64,000 nt of DNA from Microbacterium galbinum (GCF_023101185.1 NZ_CP078077.1:959630-1023629), one strand, 5' to 3'; positions 16,507 through 27,517 are shown, numbered from the stretch's first letter. A program made the numbers and translations. The notes: a model not told the origin generated them from the sequence alone.

Positions 16507-18018
16507 ATGGCGATTCAGCGCAGAGTGAAGTCGGTCGAGCAGTCGATGGCGGAGACGCACGACGAGAAACGCTCCCTCAAACGCTCGCTCGGCGTCTGGG
16601 ATCTCGCGGTCATGGGCGTCGCGGTCGCGGTCGGCGCCGGCATCTTCTCGGTCGGAGCCGAGGCTTCCGCCCGTCATGCCGGTCCGGCCGTCATCATCTC
16701 GTTCATCATCGCCGCCGCCGTGTGCGGCCTCGCGATCCTCTGCTACGCCGAGTTCGCGTCGTCGATCCCGGTCGCCGGCTCCGCGTACACGTTCACGTAC
16801 TCGACGCTCGGCGAGTTCCTCGCCTGGATCATCGGCTGGGACCTCATCCTCGAGATGCTCATGGCCTCTGCCGTCATCGCGAAGTACTGGGGCGTGTACC
16901 TCGGCGACACCGTCTCGCTGTTCGACCTCGACATCCCGATGTCGGTGCAGCTCGGCGGCGTCAGCTTCGACTGGGGCCCCGTCGTCATCGTCGCGATCTT
17001 CACCCTGCTGCTCGCACTCGGCACGCGCCTGTCGAGCCGCGTCAACAGCGTCTTCACGGTCATCAAGGTCGCGATCGTGCTGTTCGTGATCGTCGTCGGA
17101 CTCTTCTTCGTGAACGGCGCGAACTACTCGCCGTTCGTTCCCCCGGCGCAGGAGGGCGTGGCGTCGGAGAGCGCCTGGACCCAGTCGCTGTTCTCGTTCA
17201 TGACCGGCTCCGACCCGACGATGTACGGCGTGTTCGGCATCCTCTCGGGCGCCGCACTGGTGTTCTTCGCGTTCATCGGTTTCGACGTCGTCGCCACCAG
17301 CGCCGAGGAGACCAAGGACCCGAAGCGCACGGTTCCCCGCGGCATCATCCTGGGCCTCATCATCGTGACCGTGCTCTACGTGCTCGTCGCGATCGTCATC
17401 ACCGGAATGGTCTCGTACACCGAGCTCGCGAAGCTCGACGAACCGTCGCTGTCGAGCGCCTTCGAACTCGTCGGCGCGACCTGGGCGGCGCAGGTCATCG
17501 CAATCGGCAGCCTGGTCGGCCTGACCACGGTCGTGATGGTGCTGCTCATGGGCCTCGCGCGCGTGGTGTTCGCGATGAGCCGTGACGGCCTGCTGCCCCG
17601 CGCCCTGAGCGTCACCGACAAGAAGCGCGGCACCCCGATCCGCATCCAGCTGATCGTCGGGGTGATCATCGCGATCATCGCCGGGTTCTTCGACGTGCAG
17701 GTGCTCGGCGACATGATCAACATCGGCACCCTGTCGGCGTTCGTGCTCGTGAGCATCGGTGTGCCGATCCTGCGCAAGACCCGCCCCGACCTCGAGCGTC
17801 CGTTCATGGTTCCGCTCTCGCCGTGGCTGCCGTGGATCTCGGCGCTCGCCTGCTTCTGGCTGATGCTCAACCTCAGCACCGAGACGTGGGTGCGGTTCGC
17901 GATCTGGCTCGCGATCGGCATGATCATCTACTTCGCCTACTCGCGACGTCACTCGATCATCGGGCAGGGGCTCGAGAAGGACGCGCTGGACGGGATCCAC
18001 AGCGAACGGCTGAAGTAG
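16507..18018 (+). CDS. APC superfamily amino acid permease
   Basis: A 503-residue transporter with about twelve transmembrane helices. The N-terminal LKRSLGVWDLAVMGVAVAVGAGIFSVGAEASARHAGPAVI is the amino acid/polyamine/organocation signature, with the GxG[IV] unwound helix. FFAFIGFDVVATSAEETKDPKRTVPRGI is the typical central motif of the cationic amino acid transporter branch. It probably imports an amino acid with protons or exchanges it; specificity is open. The gene stands alone and converges on the Clp ATPase gene across a repeat-filled gap. Confidence 0.9.
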   Translation: MAIQRRVKSVEQSMAETHDEKRSLKRSLGVWDLAVMGVAVAVGAGIFSVGAEASARHAGPAVIISFIIAAAVCGLAILCYAEFASSIPVAGSAYTFTYSTLGEFLAWIIGWDLILEMLMASAVIAKYWGVYLGDTVSLFDLDIPMSVQLGGVSFDWGPVVIVAIFTLLLALGTRLSSRVNSVFTVIKVAIVLFVIVVGLFFVNGANYSPFVPPAQEGVASESAWTQSLFSFMTGSDPTMYGVFGILSGAALVFFAFIGFDVVATSAEETKDPKRTVPRGIILGLIIVTVLYVLVAIVITGMVSYTELAKLDEPSLSSAFELVGATWAAQVIAIGSLVGLTTVVMVLLMGLARVVFAMSRDGLLPRALSVTDKKRGTPIRIQLIVGVIIAIIAGFFDVQVLGDMINIGTLSAFVLVSIGVPILRKTRPDLERPFMVPLSPWLPWISALACFWLMLNLSTETWVRFAIWLAIGMIIYFAYSRRHSIIGQGLEKDALDGIHSERLK

Positions 18019-18030
18019 CGCGGGCGGGCC

Positions 18031-18136
18031 CTTCGACAGGCTCAGGGACCCAGTCCTTCGGGCGGGCCCTTCGACAGGCTCAGGGACCCAGTGCTGGATA
18101 CGGAACCCAGTGATTGGGTCGCTGAGCCTGTCGAAG
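18031..18136. repeat. three interspersed repeat copies between convergent genes
   Basis: Two direct copies of CTTCGACAGGCTCAGGGACC followed by CAGT lie at 18031-18054 and 18069-18092. An inverted copy lies at 18113-18136, so the set can fold as a hairpin and may terminate both convergent genes. Confidence 0.85.
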
Positions 18137-18154
18137 CGTCGCAGCCACCGCCGC

Positions 18155-20368
<2,214 letters not shown>

Positions 20369-20412
20369 CTGTCCCTCCTGGGAGACTCCTTCTGCTCGAT
20401 GAGTACTCAAAA

Positions 20413-20433
20413 GTTGAGTTGTGTTGACTCAAG
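20413..20433. promoter_or_regulatory. HAIR operator (HspR site) of clpB
   Basis: GTTGAGT at 20413-20419, 7 nt, and ACTCAAG at 20427-20433: nearly the HAIR consensus CTTGAGT-N7-ACTCAAG. HspR is encoded at 54057-54473. Confidence 0.9.
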
Positions 20434-20468
20434 TTTAGCAGGGCGGCACCCCATCGACAATGCCCTCA

Positions 20469-21683
20469 TCAGCGCAGCATCCGCACCGCATCCCAGATCG
20501 TGCCCGCGACCTCGCGCTTGGTCCCGGATGCCTCGGCCACGACCGCCCCGCCCTCACCGATGATCTCGACCGCGTTGTCGGTGCGCTCGAAGCCGTTCTC
20601 GGCATCCGCGAGGTTCACGGCCAGCAGGTCGACGCCCTTGCGCTCGCGCTTGCGGCGAGCGCGCTCACGGCGCTGCTCGGCATCCGTCAGCGTCTCGGCG
20701 GCGAACGCCACGATCGTCTGCCTCTCGGGGGCGCGGCCTTCGGCGCGACGAGCGGCGAGCGCGGCCACGACGTCCTCGTTCTCGACGAGGTCGACGCGAT
20801 CGAGCACGCCCTCCTCCTTCGTGAGCTTGTGGTCGGCGGCGCGCGCGGGTCGGTAGTCGGCGACCGCGGCTGCCATGATCACGACGTCCGCCGATGCCGC
20901 GGCGTCCTTCATCGCGCTTCCGAGTTCGGCCGCCGTTCCGACGCGAACGATCGCGACCGACGGATGCCGCGCCGACGCCAGGATCGCGGCATCGATGTGC
21001 GCGGCGACGAGGGTGACCTCGGCACCGCGGGCGGCGGCCTCCGCGGCGAGCGCGGTGCCCTGACGTCCGCTCGAACGGTTGCCGAGGAAGCGCACGGGGT
21101 CGATCGGCTCCCGAGTGCCGCCCGCCGAGACGGCGACACGAAGGCCCGCGAGATCGCCGGGAGCGAGCAGCGCCTGGGCCGCGGCGAAGATCTCCTCCGG
21201 CTCCGACATCCGCCCCGGCCCGCTGTCTCCGCCGGCCAACTCGCCGTCGGCGGGACCCACCAGGTGCACGCCTCGCTCGCGGAGGGTCGCGATGTTCGAC
21301 TGCGTCGCCGGATGCCGCCACATCTCGGCGTGCATGGCGGGCGCGATCAGCACGGGAGCCTCGGTGGCGAGCAGCGTCGTGCCGAGCAGGTCGCTCGCCA
21401 GCCCGGCCGTCATCGACGCGATCGTGTTCGCGGTGGCGGGCGCGACGATCACGAGCTCGGCCGCCTGCCCCAGAGCGACGTGACGTACGCGGGCGACGTC
21501 GTCGTGCACGCTCGTCGTGACGGGATGCCGGCTGATCGCCTCCCACGTGGGGGTGCCGACGAAGCGCAGCGCGTCTTCGGTGGGCACGACGGTCACGTCA
21601 TGACCGGCCTTGATGAGGAGGCGCACGAGGTGCACCGTCTTGTACGCGGCGATGCCGCCCGTGACTCCGACGACGATGTTCAC
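20469..21683 (-). CDS. coaBC: bifunctional phosphopantothenoylcysteine decarboxylase/synthase
   Basis: A 404-residue two-domain enzyme of coenzyme A synthesis. The N-terminal CoaC flavoprotein part has VVGVTGGIAAYKTVHLVRLL and APATANTIASMTAGLASDLL; the PAMN motif appears as APAMHAEMW, with His in place of the usual Asn. The C-terminal CoaB part begins near VAVSAGGTREPIDPVRFLGNRSSGRQG and joins cysteine to phosphopantothenate. The GTG start at 21683 gives VNIVVGVTGG; the longer frame to 21704 is not supported. It lies downstream of a large repeat-rich gap. Confidence 0.93.
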   Translation of the reverse strand: MNIVVGVTGGIAAYKTVHLVRLLIKAGHDVTVVPTEDALRFVGTPTWEAISRHPVTTSVHDDVARVRHVALGQAAELVIVAPATANTIASMTAGLASDLLGTTLLATEAPVLIAPAMHAEMWRHPATQSNIATLRERGVHLVGPADGELAGGDSGPGRMSEPEEIFAAAQALLAPGDLAGLRVAVSAGGTREPIDPVRFLGNRSSGRQGTALAAEAAARGAEVTLVAAHIDAAILASARHPSVAIVRVGTAAELGSAMKDAAASADVVIMAAAVADYRPARAADHKLTKEEGVLDRVDLVENEDVVAALAARRAEGRAPERQTIVAFAAETLTDAEQRRERARRKRERKGVDLLAVNLADAENGFERTDNAVEIIGEGGAVVAEASGTKREVAGTIWDAVRMLR

Positions 21684-21722
21684 GCTTCGATTCTGCCGCA
21701 GCATCCGGGGGCGCGGGGCGCC

Positions 21723-21850
21723 AGCGGAGGAGAACTCACGTTATGCAGGAGGCATCCGCCCTCCCTGCCCCGCGAAGCGAGAGTTCTCCTCCCCAACGGG
21801 CGGAGAACTCCGCGTCGGGCGGATGCCTCGCCCCGGAAAGTCCGCCCAAC
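21723..21850 (+). repeat. 128-bp direct repeat, copy 1
   Basis: It matches 21971-22099 with few differences; both begin CAGCGGAGGA and end TCCGCCCAAC. Each copy has an internal inverted repeat with arms AGTTCTCC and GGAGAACT. Confidence 0.8.
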
Positions 21851-21872
21851 GGAGAGAACTCCGCCCGGACGC

Positions 21873-21964
21873 CCTTCGTCTCGTCGCTGCGCTCCTCGCT
21901 CAGGAGCCGAGGCCTCGGTCGTGAGCGAGCGGCGCCCCCCTGAGCGAGCGGAGCGAGACGAAGG
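21873..21964. repeat. long inverted repeat, CTTCGTCTCGTC family
   Basis: The left arm begins CCTTCGTCTCGTCGCT at 21873 and the right arm ends GAGCGAGACGAAGG at 21964. The same element lies between dnaJ and hspR (54482-54560). Confidence 0.8.
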
Positions 21965-21970
21965 GCCCCG

Positions 21971-22099
21971 CAGCGGAGGAGAGTACGCCTTCCGCAGGAA
22001 GCATCCGCCCTCCCGATCCTGCGAAGCGAGAGTTCTCCTCCCCAACGGGCGGAGAACTCCGCGTGGGGCGGATGCCTCGCCCCGAAAAGTCCGCCCAAC
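21971..22099 (+). repeat. 128-bp direct repeat, copy 2
   Basis: Second copy of the element at 21723-21850, in the same orientation, separated from it by the long inverted repeat. Confidence 0.8.
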
Positions 22100-22126
22100 A
22101 ACGAGAAATCCGCCCAACGGCGCGCA

Positions 22127-22132
22127 TAGGAT
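22127..22132 (+). promoter_or_regulatory. -10 hexamer TAGGAT for the NRDE gene
   Basis: TAGGAT ends 7 nt before the GTG at 22140; no ribosome binding site is present. Confidence 0.5.
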
Positions 22133-22139
22133 CGAGAGC

Positions 22140-22841
22140 GTGTGCACGGTCGTGATCGATGTCGAGGATGCCGCGTCGGTGAGACTGCTGGCGGTGCGTG
22201 ACGAAGACCCGCAGCGTGAGTGGGATGCCCTGGGGCCGTGGTGGCCCGAGCAGTACCCGGGCGTGATCGGCATCCGCGACCGTCGTGCGGGCGGCGCCTG
22301 GCTCGCGGTCGACCCGCAGCGCCGGCGCCTCGCCGTGCTGCTCAACCGCGCCGACGTGCAGGAGCTGCCCGATGACCGCGCCGTCTCGCGCGGATCGCTC
22401 GCCCTCGAGTCGGTCGCGGGCCGCTCACCCGAGGGCCCTCTGCCGATGCACGGCTTCAACCTGCTCGAGGTCGGCCCCGAGGGAGCGCGGGTGCTCTCGT
22501 GGGACGGCGCCGAGCTGCGCACCACGCCCGTCGCCGCCGGCACGCACATGATCGCCCACGACGATCTCGACGATGCGGTGACCCCGCGCATCCGCACCTG
22601 GCTGCCGAGGTTCCGCGCGCTCGCTCCGGCCGCCGAGAGCGCGGACTGGGTGGCCGAGTGGACCGCCCTCCTCGCCGAGAGCGCCGAACTCTCCCCCGAA
22701 GACGACCGCGCGATCATCCGCGACAACCGCCCGCACGGCTACCCCACGCAGTCGCTGCTGTACGCCACGGCATCCGTCGCGCCGTCGGGCGTCGACGTGC
22801 GCGATCACACCCTGCCCTCGCCCGCGCACTGGCACGCCTGA
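22140..22841 (+). CDS. NRDE (TANGO2-like) family protein
   Basis: A 233-residue protein starting at GTG with Cys as the second residue (V-C-T-V-V-I), the hallmark of the NRDE/TANGO2 family, in which Cys2 may serve as an Ntn-type nucleophile. The family motif appears as AVRDEDPQREWDALGPWWPEQYPGVIGIRDRRAGGAWLAVD, where NRDE itself is replaced by VRDE. The biochemical role of bacterial members is unsettled; heme or lipid handling has been proposed for eukaryotic ones. The long frame running in from upstream was rejected because it passes through the repeats. Confidence 0.85.
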   Translation: MCTVVIDVEDAASVRLLAVRDEDPQREWDALGPWWPEQYPGVIGIRDRRAGGAWLAVDPQRRRLAVLLNRADVQELPDDRAVSRGSLALESVAGRSPEGPLPMHGFNLLEVGPEGARVLSWDGAELRTTPVAAGTHMIAHDDLDDAVTPRIRTWLPRFRALAPAAESADWVAEWTALLAESAELSPEDDRAIIRDNRPHGYPTQSLLYATASVAPSGVDVRDHTLPSPAHWHA

Positions 22842-22966
22842 CCGACGTTCAGCGACATTCCGGGCCGCGTTCGCGCGACGCGGGAGGGGCCGCACCGAGG
22901 GTTGCGTAGTCATCGCCGCCCCGCGCCGTCTAGCATGGGAGTCCCGGCACGCCCAGAGGAGATCCC

Positions 22967-23974
22967 ATGCCGCCGAAGTCCCGCGGTGTCACGAGCATCG
23001 ATGTCGCCAAAGCGGCCGGAGTCTCGCAGACCACGGTCTCGCGCATCGTCAACGGGCGCGAAGGGGTGTCCGACGACATCCGCGCCAAGGTCGAGGCGGC
23101 GATCGAGAAGCTCGGCTACCGCCCCAACCTCAGCGCCCGCAGCCTCGTCACCAGCCGCACGCAGACGATCGGCGTCGTGCTCGGCGACCCGCGCAACAGC
23201 TACTACGCCGAACTGCTGCACACCATCAGCGGCGAGCTCAACCACGCCGGCTACCGCACGCTGATCCTCTCGGGGCGCGCCGACACCACCGAAGACCTCG
23301 CCCGCACGCTCTGGGAGACCAACGTCGACGGCGTCATCCTCACCACCACGCTGCTCTCCCCCGACGACGAGGGGCGCATCGTCTCGCTCGGCGTACCCTC
23401 GGTCACGATGGGCCCGGGCGCCGCCCCGGCATCCGACTCCATCTCACCCGACAACTTCGAGGGCGGACGCATCGCCGCCCGGCACCTGCTCGACCTCGGC
23501 CACCGGCGCATCGGCGTGATCTCGGGACCCCTGGGCGCGGCATCCGTCAACGACCGGCACCGCGGCTTCCTGCTCGAGTTCGCCGCCGCCGGTGTCTCCT
23601 TCGACGAAGACCTGCTCGAGGTCGCCGACCTCGACTACACGCGCGCCTTCGACGCCACGACTCGCCTGTTGCAGCTGCCCGAGCCGCCCACCGCGCTCTT
23701 CTGCCACAACGACCTCGTCGCCTTCGGAGCGCTGAATGCGGCCACCGCGCTCGGCGTCGCGGTGCCCGAGGACGTCTCGATCCTCGGCTTCGACGACGTC
23801 GCGATGTCGTCGTGGCAGGCGTTCGACCTCACGACGGTGCGGCAGCCGATCCTCGACATGGCGCACGGCGCGGTCGAGCTGCTGCTCTCACGCCTGGCCT
23901 CGCCCGAGCAGGATGCCGCGCACGTGCTGCTGCCCTGTTCTCTCGTCGAGCGGTCGACGACCCGCGCCCTCTGA
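22967..23974 (+). CDS. LacI family transcriptional regulator
   Basis: A 335-residue repressor-type protein. The N-terminal HTH is TSIDVAKAAGVSQTTVSRIVNGREGVSDDIRAKVEAAIEKLGY, with the hinge YRPNLSARSL. The periplasmic-binding-like effector domain covers residues about 65-330 (TIGVVLGDPRNSYYAELL, FCHNDLVAFGALNAA, ILGFDDVAMSSW). AGAGGA 6 nt upstream supports the start at 22967, and TAGCAT at 22931 is a possible -10. No sugar genes lie beside it, so its regulon is probably elsewhere. It is one of two LacI proteins in the window. Confidence 0.9.
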   Translation: MPPKSRGVTSIDVAKAAGVSQTTVSRIVNGREGVSDDIRAKVEAAIEKLGYRPNLSARSLVTSRTQTIGVVLGDPRNSYYAELLHTISGELNHAGYRTLILSGRADTTEDLARTLWETNVDGVILTTTLLSPDDEGRIVSLGVPSVTMGPGAAPASDSISPDNFEGGRIAARHLLDLGHRRIGVISGPLGAASVNDRHRGFLLEFAAAGVSFDEDLLEVADLDYTRAFDATTRLLQLPEPPTALFCHNDLVAFGALNAATALGVAVPEDVSILGFDDVAMSSWQAFDLTTVRQPILDMAHGAVELLLSRLASPEQDAAHVLLPCSLVERSTTRAL

Positions 23975-23994
23975 CGCGGGCTCTGGCGGGGACG

Positions 23995-24063
23995 CTTCGA
24001 CAGGCCCAGCGACCCAGTTCCTCACGCCGTCCCCCGAATACTGGATCCCTGAGCCTGTCGAAG
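23995..24063. repeat. inverted pair of interspersed repeats
   Basis: A forward copy (CTTCGACAGGCCCAGCGACC) at 23995-24018 and a reverse copy at 24040-24063 flank about 20 nt. The pair can fold into a hairpin downstream of the LacI gene and may act as a terminator for both convergent genes. Confidence 0.8.
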
Positions 24064-24165
24064 GGCCCCACCACGCACGCGCTGCGCAGGAGAACACGGG
24101 CTCCGCAGGACCGGAACAGCGGATGCATCCTGCCGAAGGCGAGAATCCCTCCCGAGGGCGCAACC

Positions 24166-25137
24166 TCAGGCGGCCGGCACCTCGTCGTCGGCGCAGGAGA
24201 AGCGGGCGCGGTAGGCGGTCGGCGTCAGGCCGAGCACGCGGGCGAAGTTCTGACGCAGCACGGCCGCCGAGCCGAAACCGCACTCGTCGGCGATGCGATC
24301 GAGCGGGAAGTCGGTGCGCTCGAGCATCCGCTGGGCGTGGATGATGCGCTGGCGCGCGAGCCAGGCCGCCGGAGTCGCGCCGTACTCGGCCTTGAACCGG
24401 CGGGCGAAGGTGCGCGGAGACATGAGGGCGCGGGCGGCGAGCTGATCGACCCCGAGCTCGTCGCGCAGATGCTCGACGGCCCAGTCGGCGACCGCGGCGA
24501 GCGAGTCGCTCGGCACGACCGGGATCGGACGATCGATGAACTGCGCCTGGCCGCCGTCGCGCTGCGGCGGCACGACCATGCGGCGCGCGATGCGGTTGGT
24601 GAGCTCGGCGCCGAGCTCCTGCCGCAGCAGGTGCAGGCACGCGTCGATGCCCGCGGCGGTGCCGGCGCTGGTGATGATGCGACCGTCCTGCACGAAGAGC
24701 ACGTCGGGATCGATCTCGACCTCCGGGTACATCGAGGCCATGATCTCGGAGTACATCCAGTGCGTGGTGGCGCGACGACCGTCGAGCACGCCCGCGGCCC
24801 CGAGGATGAACGAGGCGCTGCAGATCGTGAGCACCCAGGCGCCCCGGGCGACCGCATCGCGGGCGACGTCGAGCAGCAGCGGATCGATGCGGTCCCAGTA
24901 CTCACGCGGAACCGGGCAGAACACGACGAGATCGGCCTCGTAGGCGAACGAGAGGTCGTGCTCGACGTTCAGCGAGAAGCCGAGCTTGGAGGCCACGACG
25001 CCGGGATGCGGGGCGACGACGCGGAAATCGAAGTTCGGAACGCCGTCGTTCGACCGGTCGAGCCCGAAGGCCTCGCACGCGAGGCCGAACTCGAACGGGG
25101 CGAACCCGTCCTGGACGATGCAGGCGACTGTCTTCAT
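24166..25137 (-). CDS. GlxA-type regulator (DJ-1/PfpI + AraC HTH)
   Basis: A 323-residue regulator. The N-terminal DJ-1/PfpI-like domain begins MKTVACIVQDGFAPFEFGLACEAFGLD and carries VLTICSASFILGAAGVLDGRRATTHW, the nucleophile-elbow equivalent. The C-terminal AraC HTH covers residues about 225-315 (SPRTFARRFKAEYGATPAAWL and FGSAAVLRQNFARVLGLTPTAYRARF). Such proteins act as activators that sense small molecules. The start at 25137 was chosen at the conserved N-terminus, with GGGAG upstream. It is divergent from the small membrane protein gene. Confidence 0.92.
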   Translation of the reverse strand: MKTVACIVQDGFAPFEFGLACEAFGLDRSNDGVPNFDFRVVAPHPGVVASKLGFSLNVEHDLSFAYEADLVVFCPVPREYWDRIDPLLLDVARDAVARGAWVLTICSASFILGAAGVLDGRRATTHWMYSEIMASMYPEVEIDPDVLFVQDGRIITSAGTAAGIDACLHLLRQELGAELTNRIARRMVVPPQRDGGQAQFIDRPIPVVPSDSLAAVADWAVEHLRDELGVDQLAARALMSPRTFARRFKAEYGATPAAWLARQRIIHAQRMLERTDFPLDRIADECGFGSAAVLRQNFARVLGLTPTAYRARFSCADDEVPAA

Positions 25138-25222
25138 GCGCACTCCCGAATGGCAGATTTCATACGATATACGTCCATCCTGCCACTCGTGGCGGATCGA
25201 CGTCGACCGTAGCGTTTCTGCC

Positions 25223-25384
25223 ATGGTACTCCTCATCCTCCTCGCCGCCCTCGCCCTCTGGGCTCTCGTCGCCACGGTCGTCGAACTGCGCCGCGACGGA
25301 TACCGCGCCACCCCCACCGACTGGACCCGCGTCGTCGATCGCGAACCCCTGCGCCGCGCCGAGTCCGGCCACGTCTACCGCTGA
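25223..25384 (+). CDS. small single-pass membrane protein
   Basis: A 53-residue protein. Residues 2-20 (VLLILLAALALWALVATVVEL) form one transmembrane helix. The tail RRDGYRATPTDWTRVVDREPLRRAE is polar and likely cytoplasmic. TAGCGT at 25210-25215 ends 7 nt before the ATG, matching the leaderless pattern and supporting the start. Short proteins of this type are common in Microbacteriaceae; their function is unknown. Confidence 0.6.
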   Translation: MVLLILLAALALWALVATVVELRRDGYRATPTDWTRVVDREPLRRAESGHVYR

Positions 25385-25404
25385 CTTGCCCGTTCGCGGG
25401 GGCG

Positions 25405-25428
25405 CTTCGGCAGGCTCCGCAACCCAGT
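25405..25428 (+). repeat. degenerate interspersed repeat copy
   Basis: CTTCGGCAGGCTCCGCAACC with CAGT after it: a diverged copy of the CTTCGACAGGCTCAG element. Confidence 0.6.
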
Positions 25429-25515
25429 CCCTCACGCTGTCCCCCGGATCTTGAGTCCCGGAGCTCGTCGAATGGCCGTCCCGAACCGTTCACCCCGCCG
25501 GGCCGCTCGGACGAC

Positions 25516-25521
25516 TACGCT
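25516..25521 (+). promoter_or_regulatory. -10 hexamer TACGCT
   Basis: TACGCT ends 7 nt before the ATG at 25529 of the Pro/Gln-rich membrane protein gene and supports that start over the longer frame from 25451. Confidence 0.55.
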
Positions 25522-25528
25522 CGGAGCC

Positions 25529-26197
25529 ATGAGCGACCCGCAGCTGCCTCCCGTTCCCCCCACGCCCCCGAACGGGAACGACACGAACCCGCCGCAGCAG
25601 CAGTTCCCGAGCGCTCCGCCGGCGGCATCCGCTCTTCCCGCCGACCCGCAGTACCCGGCCGCGCCGCCGTACGGCCAGCAGGCACCGCAGCAGGCCCCGG
25701 CATACGGGCAGCAGCAGGCACCGCAGCAGGCACCGGCATACGGCCAGCCGCAAGCGCAGCCCTACGGTCAGGCCGCCCCGCAGGGCGCCTACCCGCACCC
25801 GGGCGCCGCCTCCTACGCCGCCACACAGCAGCCCGCATACGGCGCGAGCCCGGCACCGGCGCGCGCCGCCGGTTCGTCGAACGCGCTCGCGCGCGTCGCG
25901 TTCATCATCGCCCTCGCGGTCGCCGCGATCGGCGCGCTGCAGGTGCTGATCCAGCCGTTCCTGCTGTCGTCGATCGGCTACTACTCGGGCTACGGCGATG
26001 GTGGCTACGGCATCTTCACCCTGCTGTTCGGGGTCGTCACGTTCCTCGCCAGCGCGGCTGCCCTCGTGCTCGGACTCATCGCGGTGCGGCGCCCCGGCGG
26101 CCAGGTCTTCGCGGGGGTCGCGATCGGCGTCGGCGGCGTGCAGCTGCTGGGCATCATCCTCGGCTGGATCTCCAGCCTGTTCTACGCGTTCCTGTAA
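25529..26197 (+). CDS. membrane protein with Pro/Gln-rich N-terminus
   Basis: A 222-residue protein. The first 115 residues are low-complexity and rich in Pro, Gln, Ala and Tyr, with repeats such as QQAPQQAPAYGQ, and should be disordered and cytoplasmic. Three hydrophobic helices follow: about 122-150 (LARVAFIIALAVAAIGALQVLI), 165-190 (LFGVVTFLASAAALVLGLIAV) and 195-222. This resembles DUF4190-like actinobacterial membrane proteins, which often associate with division or cell-envelope functions, though no direct evidence exists here. The gene ends at a strong bidirectional hairpin. Confidence 0.7.
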   Translation: MSDPQLPPVPPTPPNGNDTNPPQQQFPSAPPAASALPADPQYPAAPPYGQQAPQQAPAYGQQQAPQQAPAYGQPQAQPYGQAAPQGAYPHPGAASYAATQQPAYGASPAPARAAGSSNALARVAFIIALAVAAIGALQVLIQPFLLSSIGYYSGYGDGGYGIFTLLFGVVTFLASAAALVLGLIAVRRPGGQVFAGVAIGVGGVQLLGIILGWISSLFYAFL

Positions 26198-26207
26198 GCG
26201 GGCGCGG

Positions 26208-26274
26208 CGAGACACCATTTCGGCCCCGAGACACCACGCCCGACGTGATGCCTCGGGGCCGAAGTGGTGTCTCG
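26208..26274. terminator. bidirectional hairpin between convergent genes
   Basis: Arms at 26208-26230 and 26252-26274 pair over 23 positions with one mismatch. They begin CGAGACACCA, the same repeat word as at 4797. It lies between two convergent stop codons. Confidence 0.85.
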
Positions 26275-26279
26275 GCGAA

Positions 26280-27512
26280 TCAGTCCTCGGCGAGCACGCG
26301 CTCGTAGACCTCGATCATCGCGGCGGTGCGCGACGACTGACGAAAAGCCTCGGCAACCACGGGCAGCGGGGTGGGTGCCGTGCCGGCGGAGATATCGGAT
26401 GCCGCGACCCGCAGCGTCTCGGCGAGCGCCGCGACGCGCGCCGGCTCCGCACCGTCGGCGTCGGCCACCGCCCAGAACCCGCCCCCGAGCTCGGCGGCGA
26501 TGTCGGGGTCGCTGATGATCGAGGGCGTGCCGAGCGTCGCGGCCTCGAACGGGGTCATGCCCTGTGTCTCGAAGCCGATCGACGTCTGCACGAGCGCGTC
26601 GGCCGCGGCGATGCGGGCGAGGGTCTGCGGGTAGGTGAGGCGCCCGGCGAAGCGCACGCCCGGGCGTCCGGCGACGAGCTTCTCGGCCGCCGCACGCTGC
26701 CCTCCTCCGCCGATGATCTCGAGGTCGGCGTCGATGCCCGCCGCGTTCCACGCCTCGAGGAACGGCAGCAGCCGCTTCTCGGGGCTCATGCGCCCGAGCC
26801 ACACGAACCGCGGGCGTCCCGGCATCCGTGCTTCGACAGGCTCAGCAACCGAATGCGCGCGGTCGGCGAGCACGGCGGCGCGCACGTCGTCGTCGATGCC
26901 GTTCCAGATCACGTCGACCGCATCGAACACGTCGTGCTGCTCGAGGCGGCGGGCGAAGTGCGTCGAGGGCGCGGTGACGGCGGATGCCCCGGCCGCGAGC
27001 CCGCGCAGGAACGCCCAGCCGTCGCCGCCGCCGACCGGCCGACCGATCCCGCGCAGCGCCGCGCGGCGCCACAGGTTCAACGCCCCGAGCACCGGGCGGT
27101 GCAACGGGGTGACGGCGGCGATCCCGACATCGACGCGATTGTGCATCGTGTGCACGACCGGGATGCCGTGGCGCTGCGCGTAGCGGTGACCGATGAACGC
27201 GCCCCAGAAATCGGCCTGCACGTGCACGAGATCGACGGGCGGACGCGTGGTCATGGCACGGTCGAGGAAGCGGTCGGTCGCACGCCCCGGCCAGGTCATC
27301 GAGTACTCGCGGTCGAGCGTGATCGGCATCGAGGGCAGGTCGAGGTACGCGGCATCCGTCGCGCCGGCCGCCGCCCGCGCCCCGTGCATGCGCGGCGCGA
27401 CGACGGTGACCGTGTGCCCGGCTCGTTCGAGGAACTCCCGCTGCAGTCGCATCGAGACCTGCGCCCCACCGAGCGAGTCGAGGTGCTGGTCGCCGAAGAA
27501 CACGACGTGCAT
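26280..27512 (-). CDS. GT4 family glycosyltransferase
   Basis: A 410-residue cytoplasmic or membrane-associated glycosyltransferase. The N-terminal MHVVFFGDQHLDSLGGAQVSM is the acceptor-domain start with the GG motif. The donor domain has RFVWLGRMSPEKRLLPFLEAW, LEIIGGGGQ and GFETQGMTPFEAATLGTPSIISD (the ExxxxxGxP motif). An in-frame repeat copy (26831-26854) encodes the segment AEPVEA. Start 27512 was chosen; a GTG at 27521 overlapping the previous stop is an alternative. With the second transferase upstream it may build a glycolipid or lipoglycan. Confidence 0.88.
   Translation of the reverse strand: MHVVFFGDQHLDSLGGAQVSMRLQREFLERAGHTVTVVAPRMHGARAAAGATDAAYLDLPSMPITLDREYSMTWPGRATDRFLDRAMTTRPPVDLVHVQADFWGAFIGHRYAQRHGIPVVHTMHNRVDVGIAAVTPLHRPVLGALNLWRRAALRGIGRPVGGGDGWAFLRGLAAGASAVTAPSTHFARRLEQHDVFDAVDVIWNGIDDDVRAAVLADRAHSVAEPVEARMPGRPRFVWLGRMSPEKRLLPFLEAWNAAGIDADLEIIGGGGQRAAAEKLVAGRPGVRFAGRLTYPQTLARIAAADALVQTSIGFETQGMTPFEAATLGTPSIISDPDIAAELGGGFWAVADADGAEPARVAALAETLRVAASDISAGTAPTPLPVVAEAFRQSSRTAAMIEVYERVLAED
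26831..26854. repeat. interspersed repeat copy inside a coding region
   Basis: CTTCGACAGGCTCAGCAACC plus GAAT, in frame within the GT4 gene and 23 of 24 identical to the copy inside grpE at 56049-56072. Confidence 0.8.
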
Positions 27513-27517
27513 GCGCG

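Larger units (their letters stand above)
21684..22139. other. 456-base gap filled by repeats
   Basis: No gene was found. The gap contains two roughly 128-bp direct copies, a long inverted repeat between them, and the promoter of the NRDE gene at its right end. Confidence 0.75.

Noticed and set aside
20460..22139. Long frame upstream of the NRDE gene
   Set aside because: It is antisense to coaBC and passes through the repeats; the NRDE protein must start with Cys at position 2, which fixes the GTG at 22140.
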